Assembly (NCBI GenBank): GCA_943788145.1
Contig: CALSPD010000004.1
Coordinates: 78,360-142,359, forward strand
Length of the DNA: 64,000 nucleotides
From: an uncultured Flavobacteriales bacterium
GTDB lineage: Bacteria > Bacteroidota > Bacteroidia > Flavobacteriales_G > Salibacteraceae
Direction: 5' to 3'
The notes beneath the pieces are model-generated. The model saw nothing but the letters and a program-made list of their open reading frames with translations, had not been told where the DNA came from and searched no databases. Position numbers and translations under genes: made by a program. Positions 56,967-64,000 of the stretch are shown here, piece by piece (within the stretch, counting starts at the first letter, position 1; every line of letters begins with the position of its first letter).

Positions 56967-57398
56967 ATGAATGCAATAATTAGAAAACAACACCCGCTAT
57001 GGAATGAATTTCCGACCTTATTCGATGATTTATTTAATGATTGGACTTCAGGATCGGTGAAGAACAAGGTTCCTGCTGTGAATGTTCAGGAGAATGAAAG
57101 CGCATTTGAACTCGAGTTTGCGGCTCCTGGATTTGACAAGGATCAGTTTAACATAAGTCTCGAAAACAATAAACTCATGGTATCGGCTGAAGTGAAAAAC
57201 GAGTCCGAAACAAAGGAAAAGGACTATACCAGAAAAGAGTTTCACTTTCAATCGTTTCAGCGAAGCTTTCAGCTCCCAAAAGATCAAATAAAGGAAGATG
57301 AAATCAACGCAAAATATGAAAATGGCATCTTAAAAGTGACACTTCCTAAGCGAATGGAAATCAAAGCTCAAACAATTAAAAACATCCAAATTGGATAA
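56967..57398 (+). CDS. Hsp20/alpha-crystallin small heat-shock protein
   Basis: The 143-residue protein begins MNAIIRKQHPLWNEFPTLFDDLF. The alpha-crystallin domain (about 35-135) has VPAVNVQENESAFELEFAAPG, YTRKEFHFQSFQRSFQLP and the A-x-x-x-n-GvL motif in KYENGILKVTLPK. It is an ATP-independent holdase for denatured proteins. It stands alone, with a strong terminator 18 bases after the stop. No clear promoter box was seen in the upstream gap. Confidence 0.95.
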   Translation: MNAIIRKQHPLWNEFPTLFDDLFNDWTSGSVKNKVPAVNVQENESAFELEFAAPGFDKDQFNISLENNKLMVSAEVKNESETKEKDYTRKEFHFQSFQRSFQLPKDQIKEDEINAKYENGILKVTLPKRMEIKAQTIKNIQIG

Positions 57399-57415
57399 CC
57401 GATTTCGGAATTAAT

Positions 57416-57446
57416 AAAAAGCCTCATCGGATGATGAGGCTTTTTT
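57416..57446 (+). terminator. intrinsic terminator of hsp20
   Basis: Stem AAAAGCCTCATC/GATGAGGCTTTT with loop GGAT, followed by T6, 18 bases after the hsp20 stop. Confidence 0.92.
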
Positions 57447-57520
57447 GTTTGAAATTCATTTTTCCCCGTTGGTCACACTTAGCCTTGGAGTTGATACTTT
57501 GGGTGTTGTAGGTTTGGACT

Positions 57521-58632
57521 ATGTTCAGAAAGATGCCCTTGCCTTTTATCTATGTTGTAGCAACAGGTATTGTATTGGGTTTGGTTATCGGTTTTAAGTC
57601 GCTAATACCCTATCTGTATTGGGGTGATTTAAATGAATACGAGTGGTATAGAGTGCACTTCCGCACGTGATCAATTATTTATTTTGCCCCATCCTCGTTC
57701 CTTTTATCTATTGGACTTTTCAAAATTTCGCGATCGCTAAAGGTGCTTCATTAAAGGATAGAGGAATAACGATCATGATGAGTCTGTTGATCCCTTTTGT
57801 TCACGAGGCCACAACTACGATTATCTACTTTTATTTGCTTGAAACATTGGATAAGTATCAGTTTAATGCTGAGGCTTTTTCATTAGTGAAAGCTGCTTTT
57901 CCGAGTGTTTATATAGGTCGAATCGTTGAGTTTTGGATCATTTATGGGCTTTTTGCCGCCTTTGATTATTACAAGAAATATAAAGACAAACAGGCTGAAA
58001 TCGGTCGCATTGAGGCTCAATTAAATCGAACAAAACTCGCAGTTCTTAGGATGCAGCTACAACCTCATTTTCTTTTTAACGCGCTTAATAGTATTTCTAG
58101 TCTAATGGAAATTGACGTAAGAAAGGCGCAAACGGTAACTGCGAGGTTGGGTGATTTACTTAGAGGAATATTAGAGCAAGATGAACGGGTTTTTGTACGA
58201 TTAAGTGAAGAAATGCAATATGTGAAAACCTACCTAGAAATAGAGAAAATTAGATTTGACGATAGACTGAAAATTGAAATCAATGTAAACGACTCCATAC
58301 TAGATTCCAGTGTGCCTATGTTACTAATTCAACCATTGGCAGAGAATGCCATTAAACACGGAACATCAAAAAGTTCTAAACAGGGCATTATTGTTATAAG
58401 AATAGATAAAATACTTGAAGATCAGATGATTATTTCCGTAAGTGATAATGGAAATGGTTCGGATTTAAATCTCCATGAACTACTCAAAAAAGGTATAGGC
58501 TTGAGCAATATAAAAGCGCGGTTAATTGAATTATTTCCCGAAACTCATCATTTGGAGATTATATCAACAGTCGGAAAAGGATTCATAGTAAACATTAAAA
58601 TTCCGATTATAAAATATTATGAGAAGCATTAG
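57521..58632 (+). pseudogene. LytS-type sensor histidine kinase, probably frameshifted near its N-terminus
   Basis: The main frame (from 57667) has two or three membrane helices (LFCPILVPFIYWTF, IPFVHEATTTIIYFYLL). The His_kinase motif follows (LRMQLQPHFLFNALNSISSLM, residue about 137), then the ATPase domain (LLIQPLAENAIKHG, SVSDNGNGSD, GIGLSNIKARL). An open frame from the ATG at 57521 encodes a first helix (IYVVATGIVLGLVIG) and WYRVHFRT, and then stops. One added base at about 57667 would join them as a 370-residue protein. Without it, translation could start at the GTG at 57667. It lies next to a LytTR regulator, its likely partner. Confidence 0.75.
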
Positions 58633-59267
58633 AACAATAATCGTTGATGATGAAGTACTAGGGCGAGCGAGGATTCGAAAGCTGTTAGCTATTAATGATC
58701 GGATTCAGATTGTTGGTGAAGGTGCGAATGGCACGGAAGCCATTCGATTAATTGAAGATTATAAGCCGGATAGAGTTTTTCTGGACATTGAAATGCCTGA
58801 TAAAAATGGTTTTCAGGCGGTTGATGGTATTTCAATTGATGAGCGCCCATTTATTGTTTTTGTTACGGCACACGATCGATTCGCTCTAAAAGCATTTGAT
58901 GTTCAAGCAACGGATTTTGTACTTAAACCTTACGATGATGAACGTTTCTTTAAGGCTTTGGATTTTGCGATTAAACAAATCGAAATGAAGGATCAAAGCA
59001 CATTGAATGGACAGTTGATTCGGATTATGGATGATTACAGATCAAAGTCTAACACAAATCCATTTATGCTTACAGTCAAAGTTCGCGGTGTTGATCGAAA
59101 AATCAATTTATATGATGTAATTTCAATTGAGGCTGATGGAAACTATCTTAAACTTCAGCTAGAAAAAGAACGTTTTCTTCTGCGAAATACAATGCAGCAG
59201 ATGCTAGAAGAATTAGACGATAGTTGTTTTCTCAGGGTGCACAGATCCGTCATTATAAATATTAATT

Positions 59268-60272
59268 CTGATTCCCCCAGAACTTACCAGTAAGATTTAG
59301 CAACCGCCAGAGTAAGTCTATCGAAAATCCTTTCACCGAAACGTCTACGGTTGAGTTTGTAACAAAACTCATTTAGATAGTTTTGCAAGTACTTCCCTTT
59401 TATCTTGTGGAATATACCCAGTAAAGTGCGTTTAGCGTTGCTTATAGCAATATGTACCCATTGCAATGTTGTTTTGGTAGTGTTTGCATCCGATTTCTGT
59501 GTAATGTGCATCTCCACGTGCTTTGCAATGTCTACATAACTGGTGCTTTTATCTGAGAAGACGATGTTTTTCTGATTAAAGTTCTCTTTCACCAACTCAG
59601 TGAGAGTATCTGAGTTGTGGTCTTCAATAACCTTCATTTTGAAGTACCGGCACTGTCTCGAACGTACACCAGTTTCTATGTCTTCCAACGGGGTAGACTC
59701 TGCCATTACGGCCACCTGAGCCTGTCGTTGACTTCCCCTTCCTCGCTTGATCTTCACATGTTTTGAAGTGGCCTTTTCAAAGTAACCTTCATCAAATTCC
59801 ACTGCACCATCCAACTGGTAGAGGGCATCGCGCTTTCCCATCGCATGGCGAATTTTATGCATCAGACGCCATACTGTATCGTATTTTGGATGATCTAACT
59901 GACGTTGTAATTCCGATGCTGAGATACTCTTTTTACTGAAGGTCATAAAGGCCATGGCTAGATACCAGGTGCGCACGCTGACTTTCGAGCCTTCCATAAT
60001 ACTACCACTTTTCAATGTGGTGCGGAAGCCACATTCAATGCACTGCCATTGCCATTTGGCCCGAAGCCAATAATGGCGCTCACTCGAGCAGTGTTTACAC
60101 TTAACACCTTCGGTTTCGCGCTGAGCACGAAAATGTTCTTTACAGCTTGTTTCTGTGGGAAATTGTTTGGTGAATTCTAAGATGTTCATCGGGCTTTCGT
60201 TTATTTAGAAGCACGAATCAACCATATCAGAATGTAATCTATTTACGTTGTGGTAATTTGCGGGGGAATCAG
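59268..60272 (-). mobile_element. IS1595-type insertion sequence, copy 2 (1005 bp)
   Basis: Ends CTGATTCCCCC (59268-59278) and GGGGGAATCAG (60262-60272) are inverted repeats. The direct repeat ATATTAATT flanks the element at 59259-59267 and 60273-60281. It carries the same transposase as copy 1 (15209-16215), in the opposite orientation. It is inserted in the LytTR regulator gene. Confidence 0.93.
59284..60189 (-). CDS. IS1595-family (ISXO2-like) transposase, copy 2
   Basis: The 301-residue protein is identical to copy 1: zinc ribbon with paired cysteines (KHC, ECGF), then an ISXO2-like catalytic domain with EFDEGYFE and FSDKSTSY. It appears intact. Protein identity between the copies points to recent transposition. 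The start lies 83 bases inside the right end of the element. Confidence 0.93.
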   Translation of the reverse strand: MNILEFTKQFPTETSCKEHFRAQRETEGVKCKHCSSERHYWLRAKWQWQCIECGFRTTLKSGSIMEGSKVSVRTWYLAMAFMTFSKKSISASELQRQLDHPKYDTVWRLMHKIRHAMGKRDALYQLDGAVEFDEGYFEKATSKHVKIKRGRGSQRQAQVAVMAESTPLEDIETGVRSRQCRYFKMKVIEDHNSDTLTELVKENFNQKNIVFSDKSTSYVDIAKHVEMHITQKSDANTTKTTLQWVHIAISNAKRTLLGIFHKIKGKYLQNYLNEFCYKLNRRRFGERIFDRLTLAVAKSYW

Positions 60273-60400
60273 ATATTAATTATTTACGACTAAAAAGTTA
60301 CCGGGGAAACAATGAATATGGTTTTAAAATGAGGAATGGAATTGAATTTGTTTCTGGAAGGAGTTATAAGGATGAAATCGATGCTTTTTTTGCGATATAA

Positions 60401-60430
60401 TTAACTGTTAGTAAACGGTTTGGTAGTTAA
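60401..60430. repeat. inverted repeat after the broken regulator gene
   Basis: TTAACT (60401-60406) mirrors AGTTAA (60425-60430), with an inner AAAC-G-GTTT palindrome. It begins at the base after the LytTR stop. It could be a weak hairpin or a protein-binding site; neither is shown. Confidence 0.35.
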
Positions 60431-60533
60431 TCACAAATCAATTCAATATGCTTAAAACAGTGATTATTCTTGTATCCAAGTTTAGAATTCGTTCTTTTCA
60501 ATTTCCCCTTTTTTGGGGTGTTTAGTTAGGTTT

Positions 60534-60572
60534 AAGGCAGGAGTTTTGATACAAAACATCCTGCCTTTTTTA
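60534..60572 (+). terminator. strong intrinsic terminator
   Basis: Arms AAGGCAGGA/TCCTGCCTT and GTTTTG/CAAAAC are separated by a one-base bulge and a 3-base loop, then T6. It should end plus-strand transcripts from the LytTR region. The minus-strand gene at 60570 ends at its edge. Confidence 0.82.
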
Positions 60573-61193
60573 ATTATAGGTCCAATAGACTTTTACAAGG
60601 AAATTTTCACCTTCAAGTATAAATGGATTCTCTGTGTTATTCTCAAAATTGATTATGTCTGGAGATACCAGTGTTGTCGATGATCCGTTGCGCTCTCCAA
60701 AGAAGGTGACCTTCACTTTTTCAAGTGGAATTGCAATAGCTTGTTCTGGCCAAATCTGTTTACTATAGGGCAATGCTTCCGTAAAGCTGCCATTCGCACT
60801 TGGACCCGGAATTTGATTTGATCCAAATGCCAATCGAAATTTCGAGAAATTGGATTCTCCAACCACTTCAAAGTGACTTAGGTATCTTTTCGAGGCTTTA
60901 ACCTTCTGAACTATTTCGTCAGACCTATAACCACCATCAGCGTATGCAGTAAGCTTCAAATAGTACTCGCCTTGTTCGTAGAAAGTGTGAGGCGCTGTTT
61001 CTCCAATGAATCCATATGATTGATCACCAAAATCCCAGGTTAAAAAATCGAAGTTTTCGCTGCAGCTCGATAACCGATACTCACGTCCAGTTTCGTAGGT
61101 ATCATCAAGGTTAAGACACGCCTTTGGTCTCTGGAAACAAGAAGACAGAGTTAAGCATAAGATGGAAATCTGTAGAAAACTTTTTAATGTCAT
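60570..61193 (-). CDS. PKD-domain lipoprotein
   Basis: The 207-residue protein has a lipoprotein signal peptide (FLQISILCLTLSSC, Cys at about 19). It has a single PKD domain with the FLTWDFGDQS and YEQGEYYLKLTAY motifs (about 35-90). A second beta domain follows, ending KVYWTYN. It is probably anchored in the outer membrane and interacts with other surface proteins. It lies 67 bases downstream of the 209-residue protein on the same strand. Confidence 0.75.
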   Translation of the reverse strand: MTLKSFLQISILCLTLSSCFQRPKACLNLDDTYETGREYRLSSCSENFDFLTWDFGDQSYGFIGETAPHTFYEQGEYYLKLTAYADGGYRSDEIVQKVKASKRYLSHFEVVGESNFSKFRLAFGSNQIPGPSANGSFTEALPYSKQIWPEQAIAIPLEKVKVTFFGERNGSSTTLVSPDIINFENNTENPFILEGENFLVKVYWTYN

Positions 61194-61260
61194 GGTTAAC
61201 GCTTAAAAGTTCAGAACTAGGCCTAGTTCGGGGGCTTTAATAGAATGGTTCATGGTCAAT

Positions 61261-61890
61261 TCAATGTATTCGAGTGTAAACGGGTTTTGTTGTCGAAAAA
61301 ACGGGCGGATTTAGCGCATTTGATTTTTTGCGCAAAAGGAAAAAGCTTGATGTTCCAACAACGAATCCAGCCGAAGCCACCATAAATAAGACGTTGGCTG
61401 TCTTGTATCTCAACCTTGAATTATCTATAGTGGCCGAAGGGATCTGCCCAAACTGATCATAGAATTCATTCTTGACTAGATCTTCATGTTTATTTTTTCT
61501 TGAGAAATAGGCGAAAGGAATTACTGCAGCCGACAGACCCGCCAAGGCAACGGGTGCGGTTCTCGACCAAAAAAGATCACGTTTGAATTGCTCTTTTTGA
61601 GCTAAATATGCGCTGAATTCGCTAGATTGTTTTAATGCGACTAGAAAATTGGTAGAGTCAAGCTTACCAGTTTCGAGTTTCCCTTTATATAAGTCGCTTT
61701 TGAAGGACCATACTTCCAATTCATGTGTTCCTTGTTCAATTTTTAGAATGTTTGTTTGTGGCTGTAGCTCACCATCCAGACGAATAAAGTACTTATCACC
61801 TCCTTTAACAAGAAATCGAACGGTGGTTGAATCTTGAGCATAAATGCTATTCATCAATATGCTCAGAATTATTCCTAAGATTGCTTTCAT
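61261..61890 (-). CDS. exported PEGA-like protein with two membrane helices
   Basis: The 209-residue protein has a signal peptide (AILGIILSILMNSIYAQ). A PEGA-like beta domain follows (FLVKGGDKYFIRLDGELQPQTNILKIEQGTHELEVWS-type segment, residues 25-70). Two hydrophobic helices come later (APVALAGLSAAVIPFAYF and NVLFMVASAGFVVGTSSFF). The function is unknown. It precedes a PKD lipoprotein on the same strand. Confidence 0.6.
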   Translation of the reverse strand: MKAILGIILSILMNSIYAQDSTTVRFLVKGGDKYFIRLDGELQPQTNILKIEQGTHELEVWSFKSDLYKGKLETGKLDSTNFLVALKQSSEFSAYLAQKEQFKRDLFWSRTAPVALAGLSAAVIPFAYFSRKNKHEDLVKNEFYDQFGQIPSATIDNSRLRYKTANVLFMVASAGFVVGTSSFFLLRKKSNALNPPVFSTTKPVYTRIH

Positions 61891-61956
61891 AGGCTAAATT
61901 TAGTATGCGGCATTGAGGTAATCGAATGAAATTTAGAATTTGGGAAACGTGATCGA

Positions 61957-62508
61957 TTATAAGGGGAGTAGTCTTTTTGGATTGATTAATTCGGCAATTT
62001 CAGGCGGGCCGTTAAAGTACTTCGATTTGAAATCATCTAGTTCATCCGTTGTTTCTTTCGAAAGTAATTCGGCAATTTCGTCCATAGCCAAGTCGCTGAT
62101 GGCATAGGGGAAAACGGAATGAATCATATTAGTGCCTTTACAATGTACATGATATGAATATTCAGAAGCTTCAGACAATGGTTTTCCAGTCAATAAACAT
62201 GAATCTATTGAAGGCTTTGTCAGATCAATAGGATTTCTCTGTTTGAGTTTAGATTGAAAGTATGCTTCAACATTTTTAAGTGATTCAACCGACATTTCAG
62301 AACGAAAGCTGGTGGCACATTCCAGGCACATAGCATATTCAAATATGATTTCCGTTACATCAAACTGTTTGACTCTGCGTATGATTTTTTCAATAAAATA
62401 CTCAGTTTCGTCACTTAAAAGGTTGGTGCTGCACACTATGCAATGTGAAAATGGCTCGTTGGTTTCAGAATTGTAAAACTGATCACTAATTGGTTCTTGC
62501 CGACTCAT
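61957..62508 (-). CDS. cysteine-rich cytoplasmic protein, hypothetical
   Basis: The 183-residue protein starts MSRQEPISDQFYNSETNEP; the open frame runs further upstream to 62595 but would cross the promoter of the divergent gene. It has paired cysteines (SHCIVCSTNLL and YAMCLECATSF) and a later SCLLTGKPLSE, which suggests zinc binding. There is no signal peptide and the family is not recognised. It is divergent from the prolyl oligopeptidase gene. Confidence 0.6.
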   Translation of the reverse strand: MSRQEPISDQFYNSETNEPFSHCIVCSTNLLSDETEYFIEKIIRRVKQFDVTEIIFEYAMCLECATSFRSEMSVESLKNVEAYFQSKLKQRNPIDLTKPSIDSCLLTGKPLSEASEYSYHVHCKGTNMIHSVFPYAISDLAMDEIAELLSKETTDELDDFKSKYFNGPPEIAELINPKRLLPL

Positions 62509-62557
62509 GTTCAATGATAACGATATATCCGAATCTATACATAATGAATTGGGAAGA

Positions 62558-62588
62558 TTTGGGAGGCCGATTGGATGATTTACTTTCG
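62558..62588 (+). promoter_or_regulatory. promoter of the prolyl oligopeptidase gene
   Basis: TTTG (62558-62561), 19 bases, then TACTTTCG (62581-62588), close to the TTTG/TAnnTTTG consensus, 19 bases before the ATG. Confidence 0.5.
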
Positions 62589-62607
62589 CGCCCAAGCAAA
62601 ACCTAAA

Positions 62608-64000
62608 ATGAATAAAAAATTAATATTAATTGCGGCAATAGCAGTAGGATGCCAAGAAGCAAAAGAACCCGTGGAAGATCAAGGACTAACATATCCCGAA
62701 ACAAGGAAAGATAGCAGTGTTGTGGATGACTATTTCGGAACGAGGGTAGCTGATCCGTATCGCTGGCTTGAAGATGATTTATCTCCTGAAACCGAGGCTT
62801 GGGTTAAGGCTCAGAATGAACTTACCTTCGGTTATTTAGCCAAAATCCCATATCGAGATGCGATAAAAGATCGACTTACTGAGCTATGGAATTATGAGAA
62901 ATTCTCGGCCCCAACTGTCATAGGTGATTTTACTTATTACTATAAGAATGATGGATTGCAGAATCACTCTGTAATGTATCGTGAAAATGCAGCTGGTGAG
63001 GCTGAGGTGTTTCTAGATCCTAATTCCTTCTCAGTTGATGGTACGACTTCACTTGCGGGCATAAGCTTCACAAAAGACGGAAGCCTTGTAGCATTTCAAA
63101 TTTCAGAAGGTGGTTCAGATTGGAGAAAGGTCATTATAATGGATGCAGTGTCAAAAGAGGTGTTGGAAGACACCTTGACCGATGTTAAATTTTCTGGAAC
63201 TTCATGGAAGAAGAACGATGGTTTTTATTATAGCAGTTATGATAAACCAAAGGAGGGAAGTGAGCTCAGCGGGATGACTCAAATTCACAAACTATTCTAC
63301 CATAAACTTGGCACACCACAAGCTGAGGATAAGCTGGTTTTTGGAGGCGAAGAAACGCCTAGACGATATGTAGGAGGTTATGTGACAGAAGATCAAAACT
63401 TTTTGGTCATTTCTGCGGCCACATCTACTACCGGCAACGAACTTTATCTGCAAGATTTGAGAAAGCCCGGAAGCGCCATTATCAATGTAATTAACAATTT
63501 TGACAATGATCATGATGTGATTCATACCATTGGAGAGCAAGTCTTCATAAAGACAAATATGAATGCACCTAATGGTAAAGTTGTAGTGACAACGGTAAAG
63601 GCCTTAGATCCAGAATCATGGGTGGATTTTATCCCTGAAACTGAAAACGTATTGCGAGTAGGAACAGCTGGAGGAAAGTTTTTTGCGAATTACCTAAAAG
63701 ATGCTACTTCGATGATTCAGCAATTTGGTATCGATGGTGCTTTCGAACATGAGATCGAATTGCCAGGAATTGGTTCTGCAGGCGGATTTGGCGGGCGTTG
63801 GGACGATGAGGATATTTATTACACATTTACATCGTATGTCTATCCCCCAACCATTTTTAAATACACAATTGAAACAGGCGCATCCGAAGTTTATAAGGAA
63901 TCAGGTGTGAAATTCGATCCAGAACAGTTCGAAAGCAAGCAGGTTTTTTATACATCGAAGGACGGCACAAAGGTTCCGATGATTCTTACGTATAAGAAGG
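62608..64000 (+). CDS. S9 prolyl oligopeptidase lipoprotein (partial, runs off the right edge)
   Basis: About 464 residues are visible. A lipoprotein signal (MNKKLILIAAIAVGC) leads into PETRKDSSVVDDYFGTRVADPYRWLEDD, the hallmark opening of S9A prolyl oligopeptidases. A seven-bladed propeller follows (GISFTKDGSLVAFQISEGGSDW, SWKKNDGFYYSSYDKP). The last visible residues, FYTSKDGTKVPMILTYKK, begin the alpha/beta-hydrolase domain. The catalytic Ser, Asp and His lie beyond the window. It cleaves short proline-containing peptides, here probably in the periplasm. Confidence 0.93.
   Translation, partial: MNKKLILIAAIAVGCQEAKEPVEDQGLTYPETRKDSSVVDDYFGTRVADPYRWLEDDLSPETEAWVKAQNELTFGYLAKIPYRDAIKDRLTELWNYEKFSAPTVIGDFTYYYKNDGLQNHSVMYRENAAGEAEVFLDPNSFSVDGTTSLAGISFTKDGSLVAFQISEGGSDWRKVIIMDAVSKEVLEDTLTDVKFSGTSWKKNDGFYYSSYDKPKEGSELSGMTQIHKLFYHKLGTPQAEDKLVFGGEETPRRYVGGYVTEDQNFLVISAATSTTGNELYLQDLRKPGSAIINVINNFDNDHDVIHTIGEQVFIKTNMNAPNGKVVVTTVKALDPESWVDFIPETENVLRVGTAGGKFFANYLKDATSMIQQFGIDGAFEHEIELPGIGSAGGFGGRWDDEDIYYTFTSYVYPPTIFKYTIETGASEVYKESGVKFDPEQFESKQVFYTSKDGTKVPMILTYKK

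Larger units (their letters stand above)
58619..60400 (+). pseudogene. LytTR-family response regulator split by an IS1595-type element
   Basis: The first part (58619-59267) has a receiver domain (TIIVDDEVLGRARIRKLL, VFLDIEMPDKNG, FVTAH, KPY). The start of a LytTR DNA-binding domain follows (IEADGNYLKLQL, FLRVHRSVIININ). The last 40 residues (YLRLKSYRGNNEYGFKMRNG...IDAFFAI) continue at 60274-60400 behind the element. Removing the element and one 9-bp repeat restores 255 residues in frame. The insertion cuts the LytTR fold, so DNA binding should be lost. Its start overlaps the sensor gene by 14 bases. Confidence 0.93.

Noticed and set aside
15209..60272. Composite transposon formed by the two IS1595 copies
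   Set aside because: The segment between them is largely housekeeping DNA, each copy has its own target repeats, and no shared outer repeat exists.
1..64000. CRISPR array, prophage or restriction-modification island
   Set aside because: No regularly spaced repeats, Cas, phage structural or restriction genes were seen on either strand.

Overview
This window comes from a Bacteroidota chromosome, most likely a marine member of the Flavobacteriales close to the Cryomorphaceae/Schleiferiaceae type. The lineage call rests on several kinds of gene and site. There are type IX secretion (T9SS) C-terminal sorting domains of both type A and type B, a PorP/SprF - OmpA - PKD surface module, a short 288-residue RpoD, a large/small methylmalonyl-CoA mutase pair, and -7 promoter boxes of the form TAnnTTTG. 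No rRNA, CRISPR array, prophage or plasmid module was seen. The only RNA gene is a tRNA-Lys. Coding density is very high, and several convergent gene pairs end on adjoining or overlapping stop codons.

Layout. 1-2 kb: end of pcm, a beta-barrel protein, a lipoprotein and smpB. 2-9.5 kb: surface module (OmpA-like, PorP/SprF-like, 1468-residue PKD protein). 9.6-11.2 kb: tRNA-Lys and a complete IS4-type element with 11-bp target duplication. 11.2-16.4 kb: GWxTD protein, SLC13 transporter, Zn-ribbon protein and a dgkA gene split by an IS1595-type element. 16.4-29.6 kb: mostly housekeeping genes (hybrid histidine kinase, mutAB, FtsB/DivIC-like, GAPDH, rpoD, HtrA protease, dapF, GNAT, mltG). 29.6-32.4 kb: glycosyltransferase and recR. 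32.5-39.1 kb: a four-gene cluster of unknown purpose (class III aminotransferase, nitrilase-fold amidohydrolase, large PLP decarboxylase, ATP-grasp enzyme), bounded by a promoter box and a strong terminator. 39-49.9 kb: secreted proteins, prfC, ndk, RlmI-like methyltransferase, aroK, phosphoribosyltransferase. 49.9-54.9 kb: an overlapping operon coding a beta-propeller sensor with a phosphatase-like C-terminus, flanked by two secreted proteins. 54.9-57.4 kb: methyltransferase, ribBA, Hsp20. 57.5-60.4 kb: a LytS/LytTR two-component system in which both genes are broken. 60.5-64 kb: exported proteins and the start of a prolyl oligopeptidase.

Genome dynamics. Two copies of one IS1595-type element (identical transposase proteins) lie in inverse orientation 43 kb apart. 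Each splits a gene, and each is flanked by its own 9-bp direct repeat. Removing the element and one repeat restores both reading frames exactly. Four further genes carry frameshifts: the hybrid kinase, GAPDH, the aminotransferase (three) and the LytS kinase. Five of these six shifts sit in homopolymer runs, so sequencing error must be excluded before any is called a pseudogene.

The best candidate for an undescribed system is the 32.5-39.1 kb cluster. Next are the propeller/phosphatase-like operon at 50-54.9 kb, the terminator whose hairpin loop holds the next gene's start codon (39060-39088), and the long hairpin abutting the IS4 transposase start. No gene-free stretch exceeds 300 bases except 9546-9932, which holds a terminator, tRNA-Lys with its own terminator and promoter, and one end of the IS4 element. 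The next longest gaps (48608-48866 and 56716-56966) show no RNA gene or riboswitch that I can recognise.
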